From Panax quinquefolius (Eukaryota > Streptophyta > Magnoliopsida > Apiales > Araliaceae), in assembly GCA_020205615.1 (NCBI GenBank), contig CM035170.1, positions 61,059,322 to 61,123,321 of the forward strand: a DNA stretch of 64,000 bases, written 5' to 3'. Below are positions 46,309 to 58,765 of this stretch, piece after piece. A program made the position numbers and the translations under genes. Below the pieces are notes generated by a model, which made no database searches, was not told the DNA's origin, and saw nothing but the letters and a program-made list of their open reading frames with translations. Every line of letters starts with the position of its first letter. The first letter of the stretch is position 1.

Positions 46309-47993
46309 TGTGACGCCCCCAAAATAGGTATACATCACCCATCTTGAGTCGCCAAATACATGGTACAAAATTCAAATACAACTTAATTATACAACAGTCG
46401 TGTAAAATACGACTAAACATATACTGTGAGTTTTAATACAAATATTGTCATCTAGACAATATACAAACTCAATGGGGTCCTCATTACATTTATTATTACA
46501 CTATTTCATAGAATAGTGAGGACTACTAAAGCTATCATCTGGACCTTCACTCTGTTCCCCAACTAGTCCCTGCTACGTTCTCATTTCCTGAAGAGAACAA
46601 TGAAAGCAAAAGGGTGAGCTCAAGTAGCCCAGTAAGAAATATTATGACTAAGATAATGCAGAATAAATTATCATTAGCCTTCAACAGTGTTAAACTGATA
46701 AAATATAACAAACATCAAGTTTAACTGCAGCGGAACAAGCAATCCATTAGAAGAGTCAAGTAGAGAATAAAATCTACTATCTTCTATGATTTAAAAGGTT
46801 CATGACTTTTATCGCTGAGACTCAGCTTAATAAATAATCCACATCATCCCTGCACTACGGCCAAGGATATTATTAGTATCACAACCACAAATTATCCATG
46901 CACTACAACCAAGGATATTCGTGTATTCATCAATGGTCATGATCATGCCAACAACTGTCCATCAATGCACTACGGGCCAATAAGGACTTTTACCACATCA
47001 TTTGTAACATTACGGTCATGATTATACCCGGAATCCCACAGTCACAATCATACCAAGTCCATCTATGCACTACAGGCCACAGATGACTTTCAACGTAATA
47101 TAAACATGAGGATGATGACAATGATATAAGAATTCAATAAAACAAGTTCAAGAATTAATTTATCTAGGAACTGATAACGTCCAAAATGTCAACATGATAC
47201 TGCTTTGTATAGTAAAATTCAAGAATGCTTAGAAGAATATTTCCATGAAAAGATACTGGATGAAGCGCAAATATAAAGAATATTCCACTAATTTCATGGA
47301 GTATAGAAGTCAAAAATTTAACCAACTGAGTATAATAAGGAATGGAATAACAAAAGAAATCACCGGTGTCACGATGATAGATGCATGCGCAGTTATTCCA
47401 ATGTAATAATAATTAACAGAATCCGGTCCGGCGTAAAACGCATGCATAAGATATTCAAATGTAATAATAAAGATTTTAATCAGTCCGACGAAAAGCATTG
47501 CATGCAGATATATTCCAAATGAATAATAACGAATGGAATAACATAAGAATTTCACCAAGTATAGGGTAGCCCGTACGATACAAAGTTATTCCAATGTAAT
47601 AATAAATAATGGAATAATGTAAGTTCTCTTCATGAACACAAAAGAAATAATACCCCTTCTACAAAAAAAGCTGGATATAAGAGTAGGAAGTAGCGGAATA
47701 CTTTTCTATAGTTTCTCTATAATTTCTCTCTCTAGAGTTTCGGTGAATTAAATAAGAAAAATAATGAAGGAATGAGCTTCTATTTATAGAAGAATGGACT
47801 ACATAGTAACTAATTCATGAACGGTCCAGATTAATTTATTTTTAATCGGACGGTCCATAATTAAAGAAAAATCTTTAAATAAAATATATTATATATATTA
47901 TATATATTAAATATATATATATATATAACATGTGCAAAAAAAATCACGGGATACACTCCCGTGATCACCTGTTTCCTTCATTTCCTAAATTGT

Positions 47994-48046
<53 letters not shown>

Positions 48047-48642
48047 ATAATACTCTTTTCTCGACCCTTTCCCCCTAATTCCCCATGACAAAATTGTCTT
48101 CAAAGAAAGACTTTGCCAAACACATGGGTCCCACTCGTGGGCCCCACCTTTATTATATAAAATAACTTTCTACCGATTATTTTGAAAAATGGGTAAATAG
48201 GGTCCATAAAATAAGAAAATTTACAACAATTACTATAGTAATAATTGAACAAAATCGAGTGACTTCTCACGTAAGCATCGATAATCAAAACCGTGTGCTA
48301 TTCTTTGTGACGATATTATATTATTGTACTTTTAACACCGGATGTTTCAACAGCTAATCTGTGAAAACTTCCGCCGTTATTTTTTTATAAAGTATTTTTG
48401 TCGTTTTCTCAATCCGACAATAATTCCGTTAATAGGGTCCACCAATGATTATGCTTGCATTTAATATTCCCTGCTAAAACGAATATTCCCAGACCAATCG
48501 AATATTATATAACAACTTGCGTACTTTGCAAAATTTATAAATATTACCCACAACTATAACATTATATTAAATTCATTCCATAATATTCAAAAATGATAAT
48601 TATAGAAAAATTCATCTTTATTCAAAAAGTTGGGGTCTTACA
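46309..48642 (-). repeat. Element F 3' LTR (2334 bp)
   Basis: TGTGACGCCCCC to GGGGTCTTACA in plus reading. It holds a GCACTAC...AAGGATATT module (about 46850-47080), a ~60-base AATAATAA...ATTCCAA tandem repeat (about 47380-47600), a TATA box at 47789-47780 (minus) and a TA run (48000-48042). No gene is present. Confidence 0.92.
47780..47789 (-). promoter_or_regulatory. TATA box of the F 3' LTR
   Basis: Minus strand CTATAAATAGAAGCTCATTCC-type start region (first ten bases are the box). The 5' LTR copy, which would drive F itself, lies at 60366-60357. Confidence 0.7.
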
Positions 48643-48644
48643 AC

Positions 48645-48656
48645 ATCCCCTTCTTA
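48645..48656 (-). other. Element F polypurine tract
   Basis: Minus strand AAGAAGGGGATG between the pol end (EGEIS and stop) and the LTR start TGTAAGACC. It matches P's tract. Confidence 0.85.
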
Positions 48657-49421
48657 TGAAATTTCACCCTCGAAATTAGGGTACATACCTGGTATATCGA
48701 GGAGGTAAGGATACCTTGACTTCATTTCAGATTCTAACTCCCAGGTCATTTTCTCAACATCGTGGGTTCTCCATAAAACTTTGACTTGAGGTATAACCTT
48801 GGAGCGTAGAATATGTTCCTTCTTATCCAAGATTTGAACAGGAACCTCTTCATACGTTAAATCTTCCGCTATTTCTTCCGGTTCTAACTCAATAATGTGG
48901 TTCGGATCTTTCACATATTTACCTAACATGGATATGTGAAAAACGTTATGAACACGAGACATACTTGGCGGTAAAGCGCGTCTATAGGCCACCGTTCCAA
49001 CTCGATCGAGGATTAAAAATTGGCTGATGAATCGAGGATTGAGCTTTCCTCTCTTTCCAATTCTCGTAACTCCTTTCCATGGAGCAACACGTAATAACAC
49101 ATGATCTCCTATATCGAATTCCACGTCTTTTCGATGAAGATCAGCATAACTCTTTTGTCGATCTTGTGAGGTTTTTATACGTTGTCAGATCGTTTGAATC
49201 TTTTCCGTAGTCATATGTACCAACTCCGGTCCCAACAACGTTGCTTCACCCACCTCATCCCAGCATACTGGAGAACGACACTTTCTTCCATACAACGCCT
49301 CAAATGGAGCCATGCCAATACTTGCTTGATAACTGTTGTTGTAGGAAAACTCCACTAATGATAAGAACTTATCCCAACTTCCCTTGAAGTCAAGGACACA
49401 AAGTCTTAATATATTCTTCAA
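48654..49421 (-). pseudogene. Element F integrase C-terminus and chromodomain-like tail
   Basis: Minus strand, in two open pieces (49421-49185 and 49124-48654) separated by a stop after EKIQTI. The first has [18 protein letters not shown] and [17 protein letters not shown]. The second has VEFDIGDHVLLRVAPWKG and GKLNPRFISQF, then ILDKKEHILRSKVIPQ and VKVLWRTHDVEKMTWELE, ending SRYPYLLDIPG. Aligns with P's tail without gaps. The stop position corresponds to a Leu codon in P, so one base change may suffice to explain it. Confidence 0.88.
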
Positions 49422-50328
49422 GAGTTTGAATAGTCCTCTCCGACTGCCCGTCCGTCTGAGGATGATATGCCGAGCTAAATCGTAAATCTGTGCCCATAGG
49501 TTACTGCAAACTTCCCCAAAATCGTGAAGTGAATCTTGGGTCTTGATCAGAAACTATGGATACTGGCATACCATGCAGTCTTACAATCTCGTTTATGTAC
49601 ATACGAGCAAGACGTTCAAGTTTATAAGTTTCTCGTATTGGTAAGAAATGAGAAGACTTGGTCAATCTATCAACAATGACCCAAATCGCATCTATACCTT
49701 GAGAAACCTTAGGAAGACCGGTAACGAAATCCATGGTAATGTGCTCCCACTTCCATTCTGGAATTTCAAGTGGTTACAATGGACCTTTTGGTACTTGATG
49801 CTCCGCTTTAACTCGTTGACAAGTTAGACACCTTGAGATAAACAACGCTATCTCTCTCTTCATATTGCTCCACCAAAATGTATGACGAATATCATGATAC
49901 ATTTTGGTACTCCCAGGGTGGATTGCAAACAGTGTGTTGTGCGCCTCCATCATGATTTTATACTTTAAATCAGGGTCGTTAGGAACACAATGTCTGGAGT
50001 TGACTCGAAGTATTCCTTCTTCATCGATTCTTGCTCGCATAGCGTAGCACCTTCTTGCACTTTCTTCCTCATACGCATCGGCTCCGTGTCTCAGAGCTTG
50101 AGCAACTTTAACTTTATCAATTAAAGTCGGTTCTACTCGTATATTCTCCATCATCACATGGGTCCTTGGAGTCTTTAACTCTATCTCCATCCTTTGCAAG
50201 TCACACAAAATGGGCCTTTGTGTTGACAATATCGCACTTGTACTTGTATATGATCTTCTACTCAATGCGTCAGCTACCACGTTCACTTTTCCAGGATGGT
50301 ATTGGATGGTATGATCATAATCTTTCAA
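49422..50328 (-). pseudogene. Element F integrase N-terminal and catalytic domains
   Basis: Minus strand. 50328-49774 starts with the end of RNase H (VVADALSRRSY) and continues into the zinc domain: MMEAHNTLFAIHPGSTK with the His pair, CLTCQRVK with the Cys pair. A stop follows GPL. 49734-49501 holds MDFVTGLP (first Asp), [12 protein letters not shown] and [10 protein letters not shown] (second Asp). The Glu lies in [14 protein letters not shown] near 49440, after a stop around 49500. All metal ligands and catalytic residues are visible, making this the best preserved integrase in the window. Confidence 0.9.
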
Positions 50329-50771
50329 TAGTTCAAGCGTCGCATGTTGAGTTCTTTTTGAGTGAAGAAATATTTGAGGCTTTTATGATCCGTAAAGATC
50401 TCCACCTTCTCCCCATATAAGTAATGCCTCCAAATTTTAAGTGCGAAGACAACAACTGCTAACTCCAGGTCATGAGTAGGATAATTCCTCTCATATTCTT
50501 TGAGTTGTCTTGAGGCATAGGCTAGGACTTTCTCATGTTGCATGAGAACACATCCCAACCCTTTGCTTCAAGCATCATCAGAGATGACAAATCCCTCCGA
50601 TCCAGATGGTATTGTCGTAACAAAATCTGAAATGAGTCTTCTTTTGAGTTCTTGAAAACTCTTCTCACATTCTTCGCTCCAACCGAACTTTGTATCTTTC
50701 TGAGTCAGCCGAGTTAATGGAGTAGCTATTTGAGAAAATCCTTCCACGAATCTCCGATAATAACCAACTGT
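50329..50771 (-). pseudogene. Element F RNase H
   Basis: Minus strand. LTRLTQKDTKFGWSEECEKSF, then [22 protein letters not shown] with the first Asp, [10 protein letters not shown], then [20 protein letters not shown] with the Glu and [15 protein letters not shown] with the next Asp. The frame is lost after LNMRRLNY near 50325 and picked up again at [15 protein letters not shown]. Stops occur after SFL near 50772 and within DDA-SKG. Otherwise close to P. Confidence 0.86.
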
Positions 50772-51719
50772 TTAGAGAAAGCTACGTACTTCGGTCACTG
50801 ATTTAGGTTGGTCCCAGCTTTGAATTGCTTCAATCTTTGCCGGGTCAACAGATATTCCATGACTTGATACTACGTGCCCAAGGAATGCTACTTCTTCAAG
50901 CCAGAACTCACATTTCTTCAACTTGGCATAAAGCTTGTATTCACGAAGCTTTTGGAGTGTCAGCCTTAAGTGTTGCTCATGATCTTCACGGGTTTTGGAA
51001 TAAATAAGGTTGTCATCAATAAAGACGGCCACATAGTGATCCAAGTATTCCTTGAATACTCGGTTCATCATATCCATGAAGGCAGCAGGAGCATTAGTCA
51101 ATCCAAAGGACATGACTAGGAATTCATAATGCCCGTACCGAGTTCTAAAAGCCGTCTTTGGAATGTCATTTGTTCTAATCTTTAGTTTATGATATCCAGA
51201 ACGAAGATCAATCTTTGAAAAGAATTTGGCTCCTTGCAACTAGTCAAACAGGTCATCAATACGTTGAAATGGGTACCTATTTTTGATGGTGACATGATTC
51301 AGCTCCCGATAATCAATACAAAGTCGCATACTCCCATCTTTCTTCTTCATGAATAGAACAGGAGCACCCCAAGGAGAAGTACTAGGATGAATAAAGCCAA
51401 TGTCTAAAAATTCCTACAGTTGGGTCTTTAACTCCTGAAGTTCAATAGGAGCCATTCGATATGGGGCTTTGGAAATGGGTTTTGTACCAGGTTCAAGGTC
51501 GATACAAAATTTAATTTCACGCTCTGGGGGTAGGCCAGGAAGTTCTTCAGGGAATACGTCAGGGAATTTATTAACAATAGAAATATCATTCAAAACTAAC
51601 GTATTTTTGTTTAGATCCGTGACATGAGCTAAGAAAGCTTGAAATCAGTTTTTCAATAAATGAATAGCTTTATGGCTTGAGATGACCGTGATTGATTTTA
51701 ATGGTTTGGTCGCTTGAAT
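50772..51719 (-). pseudogene. Element F reverse transcriptase
   Basis: Minus strand. It is preceded by the linker FPDVFPEELPGLPP and [43 protein letters not shown] and [10 protein letters not shown] are followed by a stop (TAG at Gln before LQGAKFF), then a 155-codon open piece (51239-50772) with [33 protein letters not shown] and the catalytic FIDD near 51018, here FIDDNLIYS with Asn for Ile, then [17 protein letters not shown]. Motifs intact apart from the stops. Confidence 0.9.
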
Positions 51720-52077
51720 TCACATAATAGGTTGATTAGGAATATGAAAGCTAACAACATTACGAAAACAATCAATTTTTGCATGATGAGTAGTTAACCA
51801 ATCAATCCTTAGAATCACGTCAAATGCAAGTATTTTCAATGAAATAAGATCGACAAGTAATATAAGGGTACCGATTTGAACCAAACAAGACTTATAAATA
51901 GTGGATGTAATGAAGGTTTCTCCTAATGGAGTTTCCACAGATAAGTCAAAGTCTAATTTCTCCGGAGTCAAATTTAATCGTTGAGCGCAAGTAGAAGAAA
52001 TAAAAGAATGGGTAGAACCTGTATCAAATAAAGTATAGACTTCGCTAGAGTTTATGATAAGCTTACACGTGATGACC
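51720..52077 (-). pseudogene. Element F aspartic protease
   Basis: Minus strand, immediately downstream (in sense) of the S2 insertion. The active-site loop is in TLFDTGSTHSFIS; LDFDLSVETPLGETF and AFDVILRIDWLTTHHAKIDC follow, the latter the usual VILGMDWL block with Gly-Met changed to Arg-Ile. The gene was joined in frame to the zinc-knuckle part at 53932 before S2 split it: NEV-I on one side and VIT on the other share the duplicated ATGACC. Confidence 0.88.
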
Positions 52078-53931
52078 TGTTAGGTTTGTAATATTCAAGA
52101 ACGCAATCAAATTGTATAAATAAGTGCGGAAACGTGTAAAAATCAGAGTTTAAAATTTTTACAAACCATATACCCGGATCACCCTTTATGCACAATTATT
52201 AATTAAACAAAAAAGATAAAGAATAAAATCATACCCTTGAAGATCGAGCTTCCTCAGGTACAAGTTCACCTCCAAATCCTTTCGCGTTCAACTTGAATTC
52301 ACCGGGTTTGGTTCCTTCCTTTGATCAACGTTAGCCACCCAAGTGTTTGGCCTCTAGAGGTGATCCACCAAGGAAGAATAAGGATTCAAGAAGATGGGTG
52401 GCTGGCTAAACCCTAGTTTTTCTATCTCTATAGAAAAGGAGTACTCTCCCAACTATTGGAATTATAACGTCGTCTTGATATCTGATATAAGACTCCTCTT
52501 ATAAAGATATCAAGTAACCCTATTAAAATAAGGTATTATTTAATTAAACCCTTTTAATTAAAGGGGGCTCCCTAATCTTATTAGGGATAATTAATTAAAC
52601 TCCTTTAACTAATTTTCCTTCCTAATCCAATTAGGAATAAATGAGAGTACTTATATTAAATTAATTCCTAAACTCTTTTAGAAATTAAAATAATAATAAT
52701 AATTGTAATAATATTAATAAGACTCTCTTATTAATTTATATTTAATATTTCTAAAATATTAAATAATAAATATTAAGCTATTTAATTTATTCTATCACCA
52801 TAGATTAAATTAAATATACATAACATATTATTACGATTATGCCATTAACTTCTTAAATAATTATTCTTCCTTTTATGGTGTGACCCTTTAGGTTCTCCAT
52901 ATTAAACCGTTGTGAATAAATCAATTAGAACAATTCTAATCTTATTTAAATAAATTAATTAAACAATTAATTTATTTAAATAAATAATATTTATTCTACA
53001 ATAGGGATAAGCCTCCCTAGCGATCAACGACTTTCCAGATAATATAGATTTCAACATTAATCATAAAAGAACCTTTGAGTAAATAGTTACCGTACAATTC
53101 AATCCTTCCACCATACAATGTCCCAATTAAATATAAGACATGGAATTACTGTCAAGTCTTATTTTATTTAATTATATGTATTTCGACTCTAAAATGCACA
53201 ACTCCAAATAATGCAAATTAGAAACTCCTTTCTAATTTCATTACATTTAACCAAGGACTCTTCAAGTTGTCATTTATCGAATCACATAGGACATTTCTCT
53301 TCTTTTAATAAAGTGGTAGATTCTTTATTGATCATAAATTATCTCCATATACAACTTATTATACACAAGCATACCCTTTAATATACCCTAAGGGTCTTAA
53401 GGAATAAGTCAATGTATAACTCATCATACACAAGATACTATGATGATCTTAAGTCCAAGGATCACTTGTACTACTATCACTACAGAAATTCCTATTGACA
53501 GCAAGTAAATCTCCATTAGGTATTCCTTAGCGAGCCAATGCTCAATTGAACTTATTCTCTAATAAGCACCTACATACTTGCTTTAGTGTCTCCACACAAA
53601 TGATCATGAGATCAATCATCCTCATCCAATGAGCAAGCAATGTATGTACCAATCTATCCGGATTCAATAATCCCCAATTTAGTAATCCAATGATTGGGAA
53701 CTATTTTAGTTTTAAGCTTTCTAAGAATTTAGATCTCATTAGAATGATGATCATCATTATTCTAAAAGCATTGCTTAAAACTATGAGTTTATCACATATT
53801 ATAAAACAACATCATGTAGATAATTAAAAGCCTTTAATAAATTAATACTTTTTATTAATAAATGAATAAGATTGTTACAAAGTATATGCTTTATCATCAA
53901 ACATGATTGGCTTGTGTGCATACTACTTTCA
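52078..53931. repeat. Solo LTR of family S, copy S2 (1854 bp)
   Basis: TGTTAGG to CTTTCA, flanked by the identical hexamer ATGACC (52072-52077 and 53932-53937), so an insertion into F gag-pol that later lost its interior. It is the reference for the boundaries of S1. It contains the CTCC-centred dyads described for S1. Sense strand is uncertain. No gene is present. Confidence 0.92.
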
Positions 53932-54199
53932 ATGACCTCATTCGGGTTGCTGACTTTCTGGGAGGTCACTACAAATGCTCTCCCTTGTACTACTGGTTTT
54001 GACTTTTCTGGGAAGGCCTTTGGTGCCTCCATCCTAGCTGAACTTGTCTTTGGTGAACGACAAAATCGGATTAGGTGATCTTCTCTTCCATAATTATAAC
54101 ATGCTTTGGACGACATCGCGCAGTTTGGACTGATGTGTCCCTCCCCTCCGCATTTGATGCATATGATAGGTGGTCGTTCTCCTTCCTTAACAATGGGTG
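53932..54199 (-). pseudogene. Element F gag zinc-knuckle region
   Basis: Minus strand, between solo LTRs K and S2. CIKCGGEGHISPNC is an intact C-x2-C-x4-H-x4-C knuckle. The next, CYNYGREDHLIRFC, has Tyr for the second Cys and keeps the His and last Cys. VQGRAFVVTSQK follows, the conserved link to protease also seen in E. The last residues encoded before S2 (SNPNEVI) continue in frame after it. It would bind the element's RNA in the particle. Confidence 0.88.
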
Positions 54200-55506
54200 C
54201 TGGTTGTAGCGCCCCCAAATCCGGGTATCTTCCAACCCGACAGATGGTGTTATACTATACAACATTCATACATCCATTCAATTGAAAAGTCTTAAAGAAC
54301 GAACATAACTTCTACATATTTAAAGTAATATTTACATTTCCCAAGTTCTAAACCCATTACAAAAGGTTCTTTGTCATAATATCAGTTAAATTACAACAAT
54401 AGACCTATACTATTACAAGACAGCTTAGTAATCTGCCTTAGCTTTTCTCTTATCCTTTTTCGATCCTTCGGAACGTTCAGTCTTATCTGCATTCATATGG
54501 TTCAAGCAAGAGTGAGCATAACTAGCTCAGCAAGTATAACAATTTAATAACAACATACTTGACACATATAAATCGTATATCTTCGATAACTGAACAATTG
54601 TTATGAAGTACTATTGATAATTCAAAATAGCACTTCATCTTTTCTTTCAAAATGTTTTACAATAACAACAGTATTTAGTAAAACATTCACTCCGGTCAGA
54701 GACCTCGAGTATTCATTCTTTATTGGAAAAGGACAACACGGAAGCAAGTCCGTAAGCCCGATATCACTTACGAGCACTTCTAGGTGATCAGCCTATTGTA
54801 CTCTATGTTGATCAACACTACATCCATTAAATGTATGCACGTTTAAGCATTTGGCAACCTCACGTGCCTGTCGTTTTACCGACAAAACATTTGTTTAACA
54901 TTCCAATCTTATTTTGAAAACCATATCAAGTAGTTGACAAAAGATAGCAACATTTGATAATACATGAATAGATTATCAATACATCCAGTCTAGCCAAAGG
55001 AATTGGCTTCAACTTCAACATATCTCAATTCATGCGAAAGAATACATGAACCTCAAAAACTTGTTCAGATTGAACTGAAACAAGAGTTAGAATACTTTCC
55101 TTTAGCGTCTGTTACGGTAAATTAACTTTATGTTCAAGTCGTTCAAGTCTCTACAATACATGATCACATAATGCCTTACATTAGGTCACACATAATCAAG
55201 TATGTGTATGACTATATCATACCCTTTATTTCAATCTAATTGTGTACTAGATTCATTTAATATTCATTCCGGTTTATCATTATGCTTGCATTATATTTGT
55301 CTAGGTTATCTCAACCTTTATACATCATCCTCAAGGTTTAACAAAGTTTAATCAATGTTACATTTCCTTCCTTAAGTTATGTTTACTTCCATTTCTTTTC
55401 TTTATACTTAGAAAATTTCATTACTATCTTTGTTAGATCAGCTAGTATTTGCATTTGACTTTTATACTACATCTCGTCTTTGCCATGCGAACTCTTAATA
55501 CCATTG

Positions 55507-55566
55507 TCCCGGACTTGGCGCTGCGGCGCGAGTCCTTACTTAATGGGTCGCGCTTTGGCGCCACAC
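55507..55566. other. G+C-rich imperfect palindrome in K
   Basis: An island rich in GCGC inside A+T-rich DNA. Two arms, GGACTTGGCGC and GCGCGAGTCC, face each other across TGCG (55511-55535), followed by GGGTCGCGCTTTGGCGCC. It could form a strong hairpin in the LTR transcript. Confidence 0.6.
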
Positions 55567-56693
55567 TCCTGAAAATTTTGATATCGTTCATGATGGCATT
55601 TATTTCCACTTATTGAACTAAGGTTCACACATGAAAAACTCTTGCGATGAGACTCGATTCTTGTTTTAGCCATGGCCGCCAACTCTGTGCACTAGATAAT
55701 AATTTCAGTTTTGAAATTTTGTGAACTTCCTGGACGCATAACTTCTTCGTTATAAGTCCAAATTGGCTCGTTCAAAAGCCTACGGTTCACAAATTACGTA
55801 CTCTATATGACCATTCAAGAATTTTATCTATTTGACTTTGTTTGCTAAAAATTCACCTATTGGTTCATTTTTAACATAAACGATAAACGTTCGTGAACGT
55901 TCAACGCTCGTTTCTTCGTTCTAAGTCAGAATTCGGTCATTTTCGAGTCCGCAACTCTTAAATGCCAATTATGACTTGTCTCTATTGGAAAAAAAATGTT
56001 TCGTGATCCAACACAAAATTTGACTTTCATTCCAAGAATTTTACGTATTCGACGTTTATCGTCCAATCGTGCAAATTCCAGCAATTCTTCATTCTTATGA
56101 TTTATTCAGCATTACAAATGAACTTCATTCATCATGTGAATATCTTAACATTCTTAATACAATAACTTATAATCATTGTTGAATTTTAGACTTATTCTTC
56201 ATGAGTTTATAACTTGTCAACTTATAAACTACTTAAGATTTGATTATTCATGACTTATGACAATTAAAGTTTCTTAACCATCATTTCTCATATGTTCTCA
56301 ACATATAACTTAACTTAGGTATACATGATACATATAATCATATAAGTTCTTTTACATTCATTTTATTTCTCTTAATAAACTTCTTACAAGTTCATATTAT
56401 TTTCACATAAGTTTATAACTCATGCTAGCTTAAATGACTTATTACCAACTTAATTGGCTTAAGTTCATTACTTATTCATTCATGTTTCTTAATCCCACTT
56501 TTCTTATCATCCTATCATGATAGAGATAGAAGATATTTGGAGAAGAAGTCTTACTTTAGAAGTCTTTGATAAGTAGCTTCTTCTTTTCTTGGCTTATGGA
56601 AGTGACTTATTTGCAACTTAATCTCTCTAACACTTAAGCACTTTGTGATGTCTAGATTATTTGAGCAACCAACAAATGGCTTGCAAGCTTCTT

Positions 56694-56703
56694 CTATTTA
56701 TAG
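56694..56703 (-). promoter_or_regulatory. TATA box of solo LTR K
   Basis: Minus strand CTATAAATAG followed by AAGAAGCTTGC. It lies about 0.93 kb from the LTR's sense start, as in the other LTRs here. Confidence 0.65.
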
Positions 56704-57638
56704 AATTTCCAAGGTTAGGGTAGTTTAGTCTTTAAAACATCCCACCTCCTTAAACCACCTCCTTACTATTCATTACTTGCAAAACACAACTTTTATCCTA
56801 CACTTGGTCATTACTTAAAATTCTTGGGCATTACTCCTAAGTCTTGGTCACCACACATACTTGGTCACCACTTATCTTGGTCATCACACATTACTTGGTC
56901 ACCACATTCAACCATATCAATATGGTTTTGCCCCATGGGTCATACCACTCATGGATTCTAGCTTGGGCTTGGATTAATAAATCCTCTGGGCTTTGCATTA
57001 ATAAACACTTATTGGTTCATTAATAATAGTTGGGCCTTTTCTCTCTAATTCACTTGGACTTGTATATAATTGTTTACCAATCATCCATGTCCATTAACAT
57101 TTCTTAATACATATTATTGATGTATTATTTTTGTATTCTAATTCATATAGAATTTATATACGATATTTCATCCTTCATACAAACTCGTATAATACTTCGT
57201 ATTATACTCGTTTTCATTACTTCGTACAATACCAAGTATTATACCATTATTACTTATTATTTAACACTTCGATTTGCTTAGCGTTCATAAATTAAGTCCA
57301 CAAGCGAATTATTACATTTTTCATAACTAGATTTTTATTACATAATCCATCTTACCTGTTATTCCATCATTGCATATTTCTCGGAATCTCAAAATTATAT
57401 CCCGAGCAAATATCGATGAATAGTGTTTTTCAGAAAATTTCTCGAAATATTTTTATTTTCGTCTTGGAAATTCAAACACTTTAATTCATCCACGTAGCCC
57501 AAATACTACGATATTCTAACATCAATAGGTTATACAATGACACCCATCTTGATAACACATGGAATATGATTTTATTATTATTTAATTTAATAAAATCATT
57601 TTACAATAAGATCCAAATTTCTCGGTCGTTACACTGGT

Positions 57639-58576
57639 GCTGACGTCTTTCCATCATTGTTGAATCTCCTCTTCTTGAAATGTCCATTCTTATTATTTTG
57701 GCCCTGATTACCACCGAAGTGGTTACCATTTCTGGCCTGTTGATTCCTCCACGCTTGTTGTCACCGCTTGATGATCGCTCTCATTGGTATTATCATTTTG
57801 CCACCGCTCTCTTTTTTAGTTGCGTTGACTCGTTATCGCGCTCCACTAATTGAGCCCTATTTACAACATCTGAATACAAACACAGTTTATGAGAAATAAG
57901 ATGTTGACGTATCTCCGGCTTCAAACCTCTTAAAAATATCCGCGTCATTCTTTCTTCATTATCCACCAAGTGGGACGTAAACCGGGATAACTCGGCAAAC
58001 TTTGCTTCATACTGCGACACGGTCATATTATTTTGTTCCAACTTGATGAAATCCACCTCCTTCATGTGACGAATACTTTCGGGAAAGTACTTATCGTTGA
58101 ATATTCTTAGAACTTCTCCCAAGACATTTTTAGTGCGGCAGGTTGAGTACGCTTTACCGACTCCCACCAGTAATCTGCTCTCTCCTCGCAACATAAAGGC
58201 GGCATAGGGAACCTTTTGCTCCTCGGAGCATCCCAAGACATCAAATATCTTAGTGATTTGCTTTATCCATGCTTCCGCCTTAAGTGGTTTTGGCTCTCCA
58301 ATAAACTCCGGTGGTCCCAGCTCCTTGAACTGTTTAGCGGTGATCTTCCGAGAGTTTCCAGTGGTTCCACCTACATTTTGGACAGGAGCCGCTCTCGCCT
58401 GCTATTGCATGAATTGCATAAAGCCTCTGAACATTCCCTCATTCATCATTTGGTCAGTGTTGTTGTTTGCATGAGGATTGTCGCCTTCCTGATGCACATT
58501 ATCCTGATTATTGATATGTGGTGAATTAACGGTCGCCTGTGCTCCATTGCTATTCTCAAACATTCTCGGATGTCAT
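57639..58576 (-). pseudogene. Element F gag (capsid part)
   Basis: Minus strand. The likely start is the ATG at 58576 (MTSEN, like E's MSTEN); a frame change follows at once, and a second ATG at 58563 is in the continuing frame. Visible are PLKAEAWIKQITKIFDVLGC, the 147-codon piece 58236-57793 with AFMLRGESRLLVGVG, then QYEAKFAELSRFTSHLV and NEERMTRIFLRGLKPEIRQH. A basic, Gly/Asn-rich linker (NGNHFGGNQGQNNKNG) leads to the K insertion. A stop interrupts MQFMQ-QARA near 58400. Confidence 0.88.
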
Positions 58577-58750
58577 TTTCAGATACTGCCACAAAACAAA
58601 AGGTTAATTAACATGTAACATATTATTCCTATATTCTGACCTACCAATTAAATTCAAAAATAAACTTAGGTAGGTCATACTAGCGAAGGAATTCCCCGTC
58701 TCTCCCCTCCTAGTTCTATTCTCACATCTTAGCCAGGGATCATATCCCTA

Positions 58751-58765
58751 AGCTGTGATACCAAC
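58751..58765 (-). other. Element F primer-binding site
   Basis: Minus strand GTTGGTATCACAGCT beside the 5' LTR; initiator tRNA-Met type with TCACAGC for TCAGAGC. Confidence 0.85.

Larger units (their letters stand above)
54205..57633 (-). repeat. Solo LTR K (3429 bp) inside F gag
   Basis: Plus reading TGTAGCGCCCCC to CGGTCGTTACA with perfect TSD CTGGT (54200-54204 and 57634-57638). The TATA box at 56703-56694 (minus strand CTATAAATAG) gives the sense strand as minus. The inner end resembles A's LTR end (AAATCCGGGTA). It contains a G+C-rich dyad at 55511-55535. No gene found; the stretch is otherwise A+T-rich sequence. Confidence 0.92.

Noticed and set aside
58216..58524. 102- and 73-codon plus frames
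   Set aside because: Antisense shadows of F gag.
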